From NCBI GenBank assembly GCA_043747765.1, contig JAYTOM010000426.1:1-51540 (forward strand): a DNA stretch of 51,540 nt, in the 5' to 3' direction. The position numbers were made by a program, and so were the translations under genes. This DNA is from WLMZ01 sp043747765 (lineage in GTDB: Bacteria > Actinomycetota > Acidimicrobiia > Acidimicrobiales > Ilumatobacteraceae). Each line of letters opens with the position of its first letter. Within the stretch, counting starts at the first letter, position 1. The notes beneath the pieces are model-generated. The model made no database searches and was not told where the DNA came from. It saw only the letters and a program-made list of their open reading frames with translations. Below are positions 7,972 through 16,678 of the stretch, piece after piece.

Positions 7972-9034
7972 TGCCGAGACTGGCCGCGACCGCCGGCTTG
8001 CGCAGCTTCCAGACGAAGCCGTCGTACAAGATGTGGAGGGCCCCGAAGAACAGGATCGCGAACGTGTAGACCTTGCCGTCCCAGATGTCCCATGTGCCTG
8101 CGACCAGCCCCACGATGGCCGCGAAGTACACCACGTACAGAGCGGACCGAAGCACGCGAGTGGCACTGACACGGGCGACCGGACTGATGTCGCCACTGGA
8201 CGAGCGTCGACGCAGCGAGCTGTGCACGATGCCGAAGTACTCGATCGCATGGGCGGCCACATAGCCGGCGATTCCGGCGACCGGGTCGATCATCACGGCG
8301 ATCAGCAGACCGAGCGTTCCAGCGGCATACGACCACTTCGCGCGGCGAGCAACAGATGCCGGGCGACGACGCTCTGCGCGCATCCAACGAACGGCCAATG
8401 CGACCGAAACCGCTGCGCCGATCCAGAACGGAATCGTGGCGTCGCGGCTCAACGAATGCAATATGTCGATACTGCGCTTGTTCGTACCGTCGAAGCCGAT
8501 CTTGCTCGTGAATCGGGGCAGATCGACATACGCACCGAGGAAAAACAACGCGGTGACGAGCCACGTGATGAGCATCGGCTTCTCGATCGGACCGTGGTCG
8601 TCTCCGGCCTTACGACCATAGATGCGGAGCACGCCGTAACGCTGCATGAGTGTGTGCTCGGCATTCCACAGGCCGGCCGTCAGACCGACCAGGGTCAAGC
8701 TCACATTCAGGCCGATCAGGATCAGGATGACCGCAGCGAACGGTGCAATCAGATAGAACCGGCGGTGAGCACGACGTTGGTCCGGGTCGCCGTACACCAG
8801 CCCGAGCGTCAGCGGTTGGTGGGCGAAGCTGATCAGGAAGATGACGCCCATCAGGGCCTGCGTCTTGGTGATGGACGACTCGAGGTTGTGCATGATCAGC
8901 GCGACCGGCAGCCAGCACCAACCGAGCAAGACATCGGCGAAGGGCCCGTGCACCCACGGGCTTGTAACGCCCTGAACCGGGATGGTCACCACATCAGGAC
9001 GTCCCGATCTCTTCCCCGCAATTCGCATCTGCAT
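7937..9034 (-). CDS. Polytopic membrane protein with conserved-looking histidine motifs
   Basis: A 365-residue protein with about nine hydrophobic segments and no family I can name. Polar motifs sit at membrane borders: WVHGPFADVLLG, IMHNLESS, FAHQPLTLG, WNAEHTLMQRYGVLRIYGRK, YVAAHAIEYFGIVHSS and GALHILYDGFVWKLRKP. Several histidines spaced along helices resemble metal-dependent membrane enzymes such as desaturase-like or Blh-like proteins, but the defining motifs of those families are not complete, so this is inference. ATG codons at 9034 and 9028 are both possible starts. The gene is convergent with the exporter and overlaps it by 35 bp. Confidence 0.75.
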   Translation of the reverse strand: MQMRIAGKRSGRPDVVTIPVQGVTSPWVHGPFADVLLGWCWLPVALIMHNLESSITKTQALMGVIFLISFAHQPLTLGLVYGDPDQRRAHRRFYLIAPFAAVILILIGLNVSLTLVGLTAGLWNAEHTLMQRYGVLRIYGRKAGDDHGPIEKPMLITWLVTALFFLGAYVDLPRFTSKIGFDGTNKRSIDILHSLSRDATIPFWIGAAVSVALAVRWMRAERRRPASVARRAKWSYAAGTLGLLIAVMIDPVAGIAGYVAAHAIEYFGIVHSSLRRRSSSGDISPVARVSATRVLRSALYVVYFAAIVGLVAGTWDIWDGKVYTFAILFFGALHILYDGFVWKLRKPAVAASLGITAVAPPIRGR

Positions 9035-9125
9035 CGATTTCGTACTGTAGTCACCGCTGTTCGGTCAGTTTCCCTCCACCGGCTCGGCTCGCCATGGCTG
9101 CAACGGCATCGGTACCGTCGAGGGC

Positions 9126-10133
9126 ATGACGGATGTCCGGGAATTCCTGCGTGGGGTCGCCTGGCCAGCCGGCGCCGGCGTCTCGTATCCCCGTGCGGAT
9201 CCCGCAGATTTCGGTCGATTGCCGGGCGACACGTGGGCGACTGCGTCGCTGCCCGTCGGTGTGCGGTTGGAGTTGACCGGCGATGCCTCGTCTGTCGACA
9301 TCTCGTACACGACGGCCACGGATGACCTCGGCTACAGGGGCCAGGCTGCCGGAGTCGCGTTCTGCGTCTGGCGCGGTGGCGTCCAGATCGACGAACAACC
9401 GGCGGTGCTCGGCGCCGGCCGGGTCACCGTGCGCCTCGGCGCCGGGACCGAGGATCAGCGCATCATCATCTACCTCCCGGAGGGAATGAAGCCGACCATC
9501 ACTGCGCTGGAGGCCGCCGGCGGAATGATCCGGCCGGCATCGGCACAACCTCGTTGGCTGGCCTACGGCGATTCGATCGCCGAGGGATGGACGGCGTCCG
9601 GCCCGGCCGGCGCATGGCCCGCAATCGCCGGGCGGCAGCACGCGATCGACGTGGTCAACCTCGGCTACGCAGGCTCGGCGCGGGGCGAGATGGTGTCGGC
9701 CGAGCAGATCGCATCGTTGGATGCCGACGTGATCTCCATCAGCCACGGTACGAACTGCTGGAGCCGCATCTCTCATTCGGTCCAACAGATGGCAGCGAAC
9801 ACCGACGCGTTCCTGCGCGTCGTACGCGCCGGTCATCCGGGCACTCCGGTCGTCGTCGCCAGTCCGGTCGTGCGACCAGATGGCGAGCACACCGCGAACC
9901 AGCTCGGCGCGACGCATGCCGACATCCGCGAAGCGATCGAGCGGGCGACCCAGTCGTTGATCGACGACGGAGACCACTTGCTGACGCTGATCTGCGGAGC
10001 GAAGGTGCTCGACCCGACGTTGCTCGCCGACGGGGTGCACCCTGGCGACGCAGGGCACGCGGTGTTGGCCGGCGTTTTCGGTGGGGCCGTCGCCGAGGCC
10101 CTCGACCGGGAGAGGGTCAGCCCTCCGATTTGA
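9126..10133 (+). CDS. SGNH/GDSL-type hydrolase with N-terminal beta domain
   Basis: A 335-residue esterase-fold protein. Residues 1-135 form a beta-sandwich-like domain with no motif I can name. The SGNH catalytic domain follows: block I WLAYGDSIAEG with nucleophile Ser150, block II NLGYAGSARGE with oxyanion Gly, block III SISHGTNCW with Asn210, and block V ADGVHPGDAGH with Asp302 and His305. The architecture resembles carbohydrate-esterase family 2-like or acyl-ester hydrolases. No signal peptide is evident, so it is likely cytoplasmic. The last 17 bp overlap the convergent SDR gene. Confidence 0.88.
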   Translation: MTDVREFLRGVAWPAGAGVSYPRADPADFGRLPGDTWATASLPVGVRLELTGDASSVDISYTTATDDLGYRGQAAGVAFCVWRGGVQIDEQPAVLGAGRVTVRLGAGTEDQRIIIYLPEGMKPTITALEAAGGMIRPASAQPRWLAYGDSIAEGWTASGPAGAWPAIAGRQHAIDVVNLGYAGSARGEMVSAEQIASLDADVISISHGTNCWSRISHSVQQMAANTDAFLRVVRAGHPGTPVVVASPVVRPDGEHTANQLGATHADIREAIERATQSLIDDGDHLLTLICGAKVLDPTLLADGVHPGDAGHAVLAGVFGGAVAEALDRERVSPPI

Positions 10134-10953
10134 ACGGTTTCGGACCACCGTGCGGAAAGCGCGACTGGGTCCCACCGTCGACCACCAGGTTCTGACCTGT
10201 CATGAAACCAGACAGGTCGGAGACGAGGAAGACCAGCGGGCCGGCGATCTCGTCCGGCGTCCCCCACCGGGCCAGCGGCACACCGTCGGCGATCACGATC
10301 TCGTTGATGTCGGTGATACCGCGAGCCGTGAATCCGGCGACGACTCGCGGGGTCGCGATGATGTCGGGCGCAACCGAGTTGACCCGAATGCCGTACGGCG
10401 CCCACTCGTTGGCCATGCTGCGAGCGAGGCCGATGGCGCCGGCTTTGGCGGCGCCATACGCGGCGTGATTCGGGGCACCGAAGATGCCGCTGATCGACGT
10501 CACCAGTGCGAGTCGACCATCGACACCGTCGTCGATCCAATGCCGTGCCGCAGCGCGCCCGACCAACATGTGGTGGGTCAGGTTCGAGCGGAGATCGGAT
10601 TCCCACATCTCCAGGTCCATGCTGAGCAGGTCTGACCACGAGGCGACACCGACGATGTTGACGACGGCGTGGAGACCGCCGAGACCGCTGTGCGCGCGGT
10701 CGACGACGGCCTGCGCCGCGACGGGATCGGTGACGTCGCCGCTCAGCGCGATCGACCGCACACCAAGTGCTGCGACCTCGTCACTGACCTCGGTCGCCCT
10801 GGCCAGATCGAGGTCGGCGACGGCCACGTCGGCGCCGACGCAGCCGAGCAGCAATGCCGTCGCCCGGCCGATCCCCGAACCGCCCCCGACGACGAGCGCG
10901 ACCTTGCCGCGCAGCCCGAAGACGTCCGGATGGGTGTTCGATTGATCGGTCAT
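10117..10953 (-). CDS. SDR family NAD(P)-dependent oxidoreductase
   Basis: A 278-residue short-chain dehydrogenase. The cofactor loop is VVGGGSGIGRA (residues ~23-32); the catalytic Ser is in LVTSISG and the YxxxK pair in YGAAKAG. The usual NNAG is replaced by NIVG. The C-terminus FMTGQNLVVDGGTQSRFPHG is typical. The start codon overlaps the stop of the preceding SDR as ATGA, so translation is probably coupled. It is the last gene of an LLM-SDR-SDR operon, suggesting sequential oxidation of one substrate; the substrate is unknown. Confidence 0.9.
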   Translation of the reverse strand: MTDQSNTHPDVFGLRGKVALVVGGGSGIGRATALLLGCVGADVAVADLDLARATEVSDEVAALGVRSIALSGDVTDPVAAQAVVDRAHSGLGGLHAVVNIVGVASWSDLLSMDLEMWESDLRSNLTHHMLVGRAAARHWIDDGVDGRLALVTSISGIFGAPNHAAYGAAKAGAIGLARSMANEWAPYGIRVNSVAPDIIATPRVVAGFTARGITDINEIVIADGVPLARWGTPDEIAGPLVFLVSDLSGFMTGQNLVVDGGTQSRFPHGGPKPFKSEG

Positions 10954-11807
10954 GGCATGTGTACTCCACCGTTGGGGCGAAGAACCTCGCCGGTCATGAA
11001 CTTCGAAGCATCGGATGCCAGATACAGCATCGCGTAGGAGACGTCGGTGGGCGTCCCGATCGTGCCGAGCGGCGACTGCGCACCGCGGACATCGACGACG
11101 GCGGATCGCGCGGCCTGATCGACCGACCCGTCGGCGCTGACCCATGCACGTTGTGTCATCGGGGTATCGATGAAGCCAGGCGCGACCGTGTTGCAGCGGA
11201 TGCCGAACGGTCCGAGTTCGGTGGCGAGGATCCGTCCGAGTTGGATCACACCGGCCTTCGACGTTCCGTAGGCCGCCAACGTCGGTGCTGGCATCTCGCC
11301 CCCGGCGGAGGCGACGTTGATGATCGAGCCCCGTCTGGCGACTTTCATCACCCGTCCGGCGGCCGCACATCCCCAGATGACACCCTTGAGATTGACGCCC
11401 AGCACGGCATCGAGGTCTTCCTCGGTGAGGTCGATCACGAGACCGTTGCGGATGATGCCGGCGACGTTCGCCCAGACATCGATCCGGCCCCCGTGACGGA
11501 CCGCTGCGCGCGCAAGGTCGTCGACTGCAGCCTTGTCGGACACATCCGTCGGGACGGCGACCGCGGTGCCACCGAATGCTCCGACGAGGGCGGCCGTCTC
11601 GCTCAGTCCCACCTCGGAACGGTCGGCGACGACCACGCTCGCGCCGGCCTGGGCAAACGTGATTGCGGTCTGCCGGCCGATACCGCCGCCCGCCCCGGTG
11701 ACGACAGCGGTACGACCGTCGAGAGAGAATGCCGCTGCCAGTTCGTCGTGCAGCGGACGAATCGCTGCGGCCGAGGCAGCGTCACGCAGCCCGGAGATCA
11801 TGTCCAT
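10950..11807 (-). CDS. SDR family NAD(P)-dependent oxidoreductase
   Basis: A 285-residue classical SDR. A roughly 28-residue helical extension precedes the Rossmann loop VVTGAGGGIGRQ. Catalytic Ser lies in INVASAGG and YxxxK in YGTSKAG; NNAG is NVAG. The C-terminus reads FMTGEVLRPNGGVHMP. Its start overlaps the stop of the LLM oxidoreductase by one base (TGATG) and its stop overlaps the next SDR start (ATGA), so three genes form a translationally coupled operon. The two SDRs are not close copies of each other and probably act on different intermediates. Confidence 0.9.
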   Translation of the reverse strand: MDMISGLRDAASAAAIRPLHDELAAAFSLDGRTAVVTGAGGGIGRQTAITFAQAGASVVVADRSEVGLSETAALVGAFGGTAVAVPTDVSDKAAVDDLARAAVRHGGRIDVWANVAGIIRNGLVIDLTEEDLDAVLGVNLKGVIWGCAAAGRVMKVARRGSIINVASAGGEMPAPTLAAYGTSKAGVIQLGRILATELGPFGIRCNTVAPGFIDTPMTQRAWVSADGSVDQAARSAVVDVRGAQSPLGTIGTPTDVSYAMLYLASDASKFMTGEVLRPNGGVHMP

Positions 11808-12958
11808 CAGGCGCTCGCTGTCACATCGATGCGATGCCCGCGCAATTCCAACTCGGGGATCACCCGGGTTGCCAGCAGCTCCATGCTGCGCATCACCTTC
11901 TCGTGCGGCAGATCACCGAACTGGACATAGCACAGTAGTTGATCGACGCCGACCTCGTCGTACCGGATGATTTTCTCGAGGCACTCCTCGGGCGTGCCGA
12001 CGATGATCATGTCCTGCTCCTGATAGTGCTTCACCGGCACATCGCCGTCGATGATCGGCTGCAACAGCGGGAACACGGCCTTTTGCTCCTCGACGCCGAG
12101 CATCGGCAGCTCCCACTTCAGCGTGAACTCGGCGAGGTGGCGGTACCACCAGTTGACCGAATCCCACAGCCCGTAGTCGGCGGCTGCGCCGGCATCGTCG
12201 TAGGCGTGCACCAACGTGTACACGCCTACTCTGTCGTTGCGAACACGCGTCAGCATGTCCTGCGGACGAGCCATCGACTGCGCCGTGCGGTACGCCTGGA
12301 TGTGCTCGGCCATCTTCTCCACCGGCTGCAGCAGTGCGAACGAAAGCAGCCCGAGACCGAGCTCACCCGCGCTGACGGCGCTCTTCAACGTCGCCGCCGC
12401 CTGCCACACGGGCGGGTGCGGATCCTGGAACGGCTTCGGTGTCTGCATCCGCTCCGGGAACGAGAGGTTCTCGCTCTCCCACGAGAAGACCTCGTTCTCC
12501 CACATTCCGACCACGATCTCGATCGCCTCGCGCCATTGGTCGCGCGAGCTGTCGTTTGTCGGGACACCGAATGCCGCCTGCTCCATCGGTGTCGACCGTC
12601 CGGTGCCCCACTCGACCCGTCCGTGGCTGAGCACATCGACGGTGGCGACCTTTTCGGCAACACGAGCCGGGTGGATGAAGCCGAACGGCATCAGCGTCAC
12701 GCCGAACCCGAGCTTGATCTGCTTGGTGCTCAGCGCGAGGCCACCGAGAATCGCCTCCGAGCACGGTGACGCCGAACGACCATCGCGGAAATGATGCTCG
12801 ACGCACCACACGGTGTTGAAGCCGAGCCTGTCGGCCAGCTGGATCTCCTCGATCGCCTCGTCATAGGTGCGCTGTTCGGCCTCGCGCTGGCCGTACGGAT
12901 GCGGCTTGTCCCACGGCTTGATCTTTGGCTGGAACTCGTAGAGCAGATCGAGCTTCAT
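11807..12958 (-). CDS. LLM class flavin-dependent oxidoreductase
   Basis: A 383-residue luciferase-like monooxygenase/F420 or FMN oxidoreductase TIM barrel. Recognisable stretches are TVWCVEHHFRDG, the LGFGVTLMPFGFIHPARVAEKVATVD core split around residue 100, WGTGRSTPMEQAAFGVP and the C-terminal VGTPEECLEKI. Such enzymes oxidise or dehydrogenate organic substrates with reduced flavin or F420; which cofactor is used here is not visible. A Shine-Dalgarno-like AGGGAG lies about 10 nt upstream of the ATG. It is the first gene of the SDR operon and is divergent from an IclR regulator that probably controls it. Confidence 0.9.
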   Translation of the reverse strand: MKLDLLYEFQPKIKPWDKPHPYGQREAEQRTYDEAIEEIQLADRLGFNTVWCVEHHFRDGRSASPCSEAILGGLALSTKQIKLGFGVTLMPFGFIHPARVAEKVATVDVLSHGRVEWGTGRSTPMEQAAFGVPTNDSSRDQWREAIEIVVGMWENEVFSWESENLSFPERMQTPKPFQDPHPPVWQAAATLKSAVSAGELGLGLLSFALLQPVEKMAEHIQAYRTAQSMARPQDMLTRVRNDRVGVYTLVHAYDDAGAAADYGLWDSVNWWYRHLAEFTLKWELPMLGVEEQKAVFPLLQPIIDGDVPVKHYQEQDMIIVGTPEECLEKIIRYDEVGVDQLLCYVQFGDLPHEKVMRSMELLATRVIPELELRGHRIDVTASA

Positions 12959-12977
12959 CGTTGACTTCTCCCTGCTT

Positions 12978-13014
12978 TTGCAATGTCGAAAGACTGTTTG
13001 TAGAGTCGAGAGAC
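12978..13014 (+). promoter_or_regulatory. Putative promoter and direct-repeat operator for the IclR gene
   Basis: TTGCAA at 12978-12983 and TAGAGT at 13001-13006 are 17 bp apart and would start transcription close to the IclR ATG at 13018, implying a leaderless or nearly leaderless message. Two direct repeats GTCGAAAGAC (12985-12994) and GTCGAGAGAC (13005-13014), 20 bp apart, overlap the spacer and start region and could bind the regulator. The same 59-bp gap must hold the promoter of the divergent LLM operon. Confidence 0.45.
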
Positions 13015-13017
13015 CGT

Positions 13018-13890
13018 ATGTCCCGTCCTGCTCTCGCCGCCACCCGTGCGATCTCCATCCTCGACTTTCTTGCCGCGCATCCCGACGACGCATTCACCCT
13101 GTCTGACCTCGCTGCCCGCCTCGGCATCAACGTCGCCTCCGCCCACGCCTTGCTCACCGTCCTCGTCGAAGCCGGATACCTCAGTCGCTCGCAACGGTCG
13201 CGTTCGTACACGCTCGGCCCGTCGGTCGTGGCTCTCGGCACTGCAGCGCTCGAACGCCATCCCGCGATCGACATGGCTCGCGACGCCGCACGCGAGCTTG
13301 CCGACGCCACCGAACTGGAGGTCGCCGTCACGGTACCCGCCGGCTCCGACATCGTCTTCCTCGCTCGTGCCGGGGCACACCGAGCGCGCGGCATTGCTGT
13401 CCACGTCGGCCAGCGAGTGCCGCTGGTAGCCCCGCTCGGATCGGTGTTCATCGCCTGGAACGATGGCGCGCGCATCGCCGCATGGATCGCCGCGGCCGAC
13501 GATGCCGACGGTCTTCGCGCGGCGCTCGCCGGTGTACGCGAGCGCGGCTACTCGGTTGCATACGACGACGACGTGCGGCGGGGTCTCGGCATCGCACTCG
13601 ACAACCTCGCCGACCTCCCCGTCGATGCCGGACTGCGTGGCACCGTCGACGAGTTGGTCGCCGAACTGGGCCAACGCGAATATCAATTGACCACGTTCGA
13701 TGCCGGGCGGACCTACGACGTCTCGATGGTCGCGGCGCCGGTGTTCAACGCCGAGGGAGTACCCGTGTTGGCCCTGACGCTGCTCGGTTTCGAACGCGGC
13801 CTGTCAGCCGATCAGATCGCCTCATACGGCCAACGGGTCCGCGATGCAGGTCTCGTCATCACCAAACGCAGCAAGGGCCGGATCCCCTGA
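13018..13890 (+). CDS. IclR family transcriptional regulator
   Basis: A 290-residue IclR-type regulator. An N-terminal winged helix-turn-helix (about 1-65) is seen in ATRAISILDFLAAHPDDAFTL followed by LSDLAARLGINVASAHALLTVL divided over the recognition helix, then YTLGPSVVALG, the conserved linker. The C-terminal effector-binding domain (80-285) includes DIVFLARAG and the terminal MVAAPVFNAEG and LTLLGF. It is divergent from the LLM-SDR-SDR operon with only 59 bp between the starts, the usual layout for local control. The ATG at 13018 fits the family length; a longer frame would run through the putative promoter. Confidence 0.92.
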   Translation: MSRPALAATRAISILDFLAAHPDDAFTLSDLAARLGINVASAHALLTVLVEAGYLSRSQRSRSYTLGPSVVALGTAALERHPAIDMARDAARELADATELEVAVTVPAGSDIVFLARAGAHRARGIAVHVGQRVPLVAPLGSVFIAWNDGARIAAWIAAADDADGLRAALAGVRERGYSVAYDDDVRRGLGIALDNLADLPVDAGLRGTVDELVAELGQREYQLTTFDAGRTYDVSMVAAPVFNAEGVPVLALTLLGFERGLSADQIASYGQRVRDAGLVITKRSKGRIP

Positions 13891-13906
13891 GATGTCGCTC
13901 GAGCGG

Positions 13907-13946
13907 GAAACCCGTCAGTGCGAAACCCGTCAGTGCGAAACCCATG
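13907..13946. repeat. 15-bp tandem repeat spanning the stop codon of the adenylyltransferase gene
   Basis: Unit GAAACCCGTCAGTGC at 13907-13921 and 13922-13936, with a partial third copy (GAAACCCATG) from 13937. The TCA at 13930-13932 is the reverse-strand stop of the gene at 13930-15111; the same TCA recurs in the downstream unit. Confidence 0.85.
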
Positions 13947-15111
13947 GAGCGCAGACACCCTCGAGGTCGTGGATCTCGATCGCGTCGCGGTTCGCGTAGG
14001 TGATGGTGTTCGTCGGATCCGGCTTGAGATTGAACGTGCGGAAGCTCATGTCCATCGTGTCCACGGACAGGATCCGACCGGAGAGGGTCTCGCCGATGCC
14101 GAGCAGCACCTTGATCGTCTCGAGGGCCTGGATGCTGCCGATGATGCCGGGCAGTACGCCGAGCACACCGGCCTCCGAGCAGCTCGGGGCGAGTTCTGCC
14201 GGCGGCGCTTCTGGGACCATGTCGCGATAGGTCGGTCCGTGCTTCGGATCGAACACACTGACCATTCCCTCGAAGCGGAAGATGCTGCCGTGCACCACAG
14301 GGATGCCGAGCTTGACCGACGCGTCGTTGAGCAGATAGCGACTGGGGAAGTTGTCGGCGCCATCCACGATCACGTCATAGCCCTCGATGATCGACATGAT
14401 GTTGCTGGCATCGAGGCGGGTGTCGTAGGTGACGACGTCGACATCGGGGTTGAGCAGGGTGATCGTCTTCTTGGCGCTGTCCACCTTGCGGTCGCCGATG
14501 CGATCGAGGTTGTGCAGGATCTGGCGCTGCAGGTTCGACGCGTCGACTTCGTCCATGTCGACGATGCCGATGGTGCCAACACCAGCCGCAGCGAGGTACA
14601 ACGCGGCGGGCGAACCGAGGCCACCGGCGCCGAGCAACAGCACCTTGCTGGCCAACAACCTGGCCTGACCCTCGGTGCCGACCTCGGGTAGCAACAGATG
14701 GCGGCCATAGCGGTCGCGCTGCTCGGCAGTGAGGACGACGGGCCTCTTCCAGTTGCGGCCCTCGTCCTTCCACTTGCCGAAGCCACCGGCCATCGAAACG
14801 ACGTTCGTGTAACCGAGTTCCTGCAGGGTCTTGGTCGCGAATGCACTGCGCACGCCGCCCGCGCAGTAGGCGATGATCGGCGTCGACTTGTCGGCAATCC
14901 GGTTCTCGATCTGGGCTTCGAGATGGCCACGCGGGATGTGGACCACGCCGGGCAGTGCGCCCTGGTCGAACTCGTCCGGCTCGCGGACGTCGAGGACTGC
15001 CAGCGGTGTTCCCGCACTGTCGGCTTCGGCAATGCGGGATTCAGCGGTCGCGGTGTCGATCTCGGTGATCTCGGCCTTGGCCTTGGTGAGCAGGTCGCGA
15101 AACGTTGGCAT
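13930..15111 (-). CDS. Rhodanese-ThiF fusion, MoeZ/MoeB-like sulfurtransferase adenylyltransferase
   Basis: A 393-residue protein that would adenylate and sulfurate a ubiquitin-like sulfur carrier (MoaD/ThiS type) in molybdopterin, thiamine or cysteine biosynthesis. The rhodanese domain is N-terminal (about 30-118) with active-site Cys83 in AYCAGGVRSAF. The ThiF/MoeB domain follows (about 125-370): ATP loop LLGAGGLGSPAALYLA, VDMDEVDASNLQRQ, DGADNFPSRY and PSCSEAGVLGVLPG. The order is the reverse of typical mycobacterial MoeZ, where rhodanese is C-terminal. The first zinc CxxC of E. coli MoeB is absent (YRDMVPE), as in MoeZ. No carrier gene is nearby. Its stop lies in a tandem repeat. Confidence 0.88.
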   Translation of the reverse strand: MPTFRDLLTKAKAEITEIDTATAESRIAEADSAGTPLAVLDVREPDEFDQGALPGVVHIPRGHLEAQIENRIADKSTPIIAYCAGGVRSAFATKTLQELGYTNVVSMAGGFGKWKDEGRNWKRPVVLTAEQRDRYGRHLLLPEVGTEGQARLLASKVLLLGAGGLGSPAALYLAAAGVGTIGIVDMDEVDASNLQRQILHNLDRIGDRKVDSAKKTITLLNPDVDVVTYDTRLDASNIMSIIEGYDVIVDGADNFPSRYLLNDASVKLGIPVVHGSIFRFEGMVSVFDPKHGPTYRDMVPEAPPAELAPSCSEAGVLGVLPGIIGSIQALETIKVLLGIGETLSGRILSVDTMDMSFRTFNLKPDPTNTITYANRDAIEIHDLEGVCAPWVSH

Positions 15112-15121
15112 GACGGAAATG

Positions 15122-15931
15122 CTACTCACCCGGTCGGGTATTGCGGCGCGCGACCAACGTCGGCAGGATCTCGCCGATCTGACCCCGAACGACGACATCG
15201 GCATAGCCGTCCATCTTGGTTGCTTCGGCGTTGACGACGATCACCGACGCGCCAATCCTCTTGGCCAACGGGACCATATTGGCAACGGGATACACCTGCA
15301 ATGTCGATCCGATCGCGATCAGCACATCGCACGACTCCGCGGCGGTCATGGCCCGCTCGATCACCTCCGGAACGAGGTTCTGGCCGAAGCTGATCGTCGC
15401 GCTCTTCAGAATGCCGTTTCGTTCGGTGGCGCGACAGACCAGGCAGTCAGGGTCGCTCTCGCCGGCCTGCACCCGCTCCAGTGCTTCCACCATCGGGCGT
15501 CGATCGCCGCACGTCCAACACATCGTCCAATGCATCGTCCCGTGAACTTCGACGACCTTGTCCGCGTCGCTACCGGCCAACTGGTGCAAGCCGTCGACGT
15601 TCTGCGTGACGAGTGCGACGAGTTCGTGCTGCTGCTCCAACTCGACCAGGGCGCGATGACCGTTGTTCGGCTGGCGGGTGTGAGCCGAGTTGGCCAGCCG
15701 GTTCTGCCAGGCGAACTCGCGCACCTCGGAGTCGCCGAGGTAGTGGCTGAGCGTCGCCGATTTCTCCGCAGTGGGATTCTTCGTCCACAGCCCGTTCGGG
15801 CCACGGAAATCCGGAATTCCCGAATCCGTCGATATGCCGGCGCCCGTCAACACGGTGATCCGTTGTGCAGCCTGCAACAGCGTCCGTGCGAACTGGATGT
15901 CGGGGGCGCTATCCGATGTGTTCGAACTCAT
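15122..15931 (-). CDS. Sir2 family NAD-dependent protein deacylase
   Basis: A 269-residue sirtuin, removing acyl groups from protein lysines with NAD+. The NAD-binding blocks are VLTGAGISTDSGIPDFRG, VTQNVDGLHQLAG and FGQNLVPE; catalytic His130 is in VVEVHGTM. A zinc ribbon is complete with Cys138/Cys141 (CWTC) and Cys163/Cys166 (CLVC). The ATG at 15931 gives the usual short N-terminus; an in-frame ATG at 15970 would add 13 residues and lacks a ribosome-binding site. It ends 10 bp before the rhodanese-ThiF start on the same strand, suggesting cotranscription. Confidence 0.92.
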   Translation of the reverse strand: MSSNTSDSAPDIQFARTLLQAAQRITVLTGAGISTDSGIPDFRGPNGLWTKNPTAEKSATLSHYLGDSEVREFAWQNRLANSAHTRQPNNGHRALVELEQQHELVALVTQNVDGLHQLAGSDADKVVEVHGTMHWTMCWTCGDRRPMVEALERVQAGESDPDCLVCRATERNGILKSATISFGQNLVPEVIERAMTAAESCDVLIAIGSTLQVYPVANMVPLAKRIGASVIVVNAEATKMDGYADVVVRGQIGEILPTLVARRNTRPGE

Positions 15932-16057
15932 CACGACATTCTCGCAAGGGATGACGGATTCGTTTTCCATTTTTTCGATCTGGAAGCACTCAGTTCAATG
16001 CAACACCTCCCCCGCCTCGAAGTCCTTTCCGCTCTCGTGACCCCTCCGGAGGTTCGC

Positions 16058-16627
16058 ATGTTGACAGCACCCCTTGCCCCGACCCTGATCGTGATGCCGT
16101 GGCGCGATCCTGTCGTCGAAGCCGTTGGTTTCGACGCCCGCAGCGCGTACGTCGAACTGTTCTGGCTCGGAATCCTCGGCCCGACCTCGACGTGGTTGCT
16201 GCGACGCCTCGTTGCTGGGCTCGATGCATATCCGGACGGCTACGAACTGGACCTCGCCGAGACCGCAAATGCGCTCGGCCTGTCGTTGACAGCCGGCGTG
16301 CACAGTCCGTTCGTCAAGGCACTCAATCGTTGCATCATGTTCGGTGTGGCGCACACCAGCGGACGCGGCATCGCCGTTCGTCGGCAGATCCCGCCCCTCG
16401 CACTGCGCCAACTCCGCAAGCTGCCACCGCACTTGCAGGTCGCGCACGCCGACTGGATCGATCGACGCCGGGTCGACGAGGGTCGTCTGGCCAGAGCCGT
16501 CGAACTCGCCGGAGCGATGATCCGCGTCGGCGACGAGCCACATCAGCTCGAGCGTCAACTGCTGTCGATCGGCATCTCGCCACGCGAAGCCACTGCAGCG
16601 GCCCGCCAGTTCGTGACCGCAGCCTGA
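16058..16627 (+). CDS. Conserved hypothetical protein with winged-helix-like composition
   Basis: A 189-residue protein. The start at 16058 is fixed by an excellent ribosome-binding site, GGAGG, ending 6-7 nt before the ATG. The sequence has FGVAHTSGRGIAVRRQIPPL and LRQLRKLPPHLQVAHADW, and a helical C-terminus LERQLLSIGISPREATAAA. Alternating helices with basic turns suggest a small DNA- or protein-binding protein; I recall similar actinobacterial hypothetical proteins but no named family. It is divergent from the sirtuin and convergent with pepA, across a strong hairpin. Confidence 0.75.
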   Translation: MLTAPLAPTLIVMPWRDPVVEAVGFDARSAYVELFWLGILGPTSTWLLRRLVAGLDAYPDGYELDLAETANALGLSLTAGVHSPFVKALNRCIMFGVAHTSGRGIAVRRQIPPLALRQLRKLPPHLQVAHADWIDRRRVDEGRLARAVELAGAMIRVGDEPHQLERQLLSIGISPREATAAARQFVTAA

Positions 16628-16645
16628 GCCCGACTCGTCTGTCCA

Positions 16646-16678
16646 GGGCCTGTCTCGGGCCTGTCTCGGGCCTGTCTC
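16646..16678. repeat. 11-bp tandem repeat, three exact copies
   Basis: Unit GGGCCTGTCTC at 16646, 16657 and 16668. Each copy carries TGTCTC, the first bases of the left arm of the hairpin that starts at 16673, so the array supplies alternative partial left arms. Confidence 0.9.
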
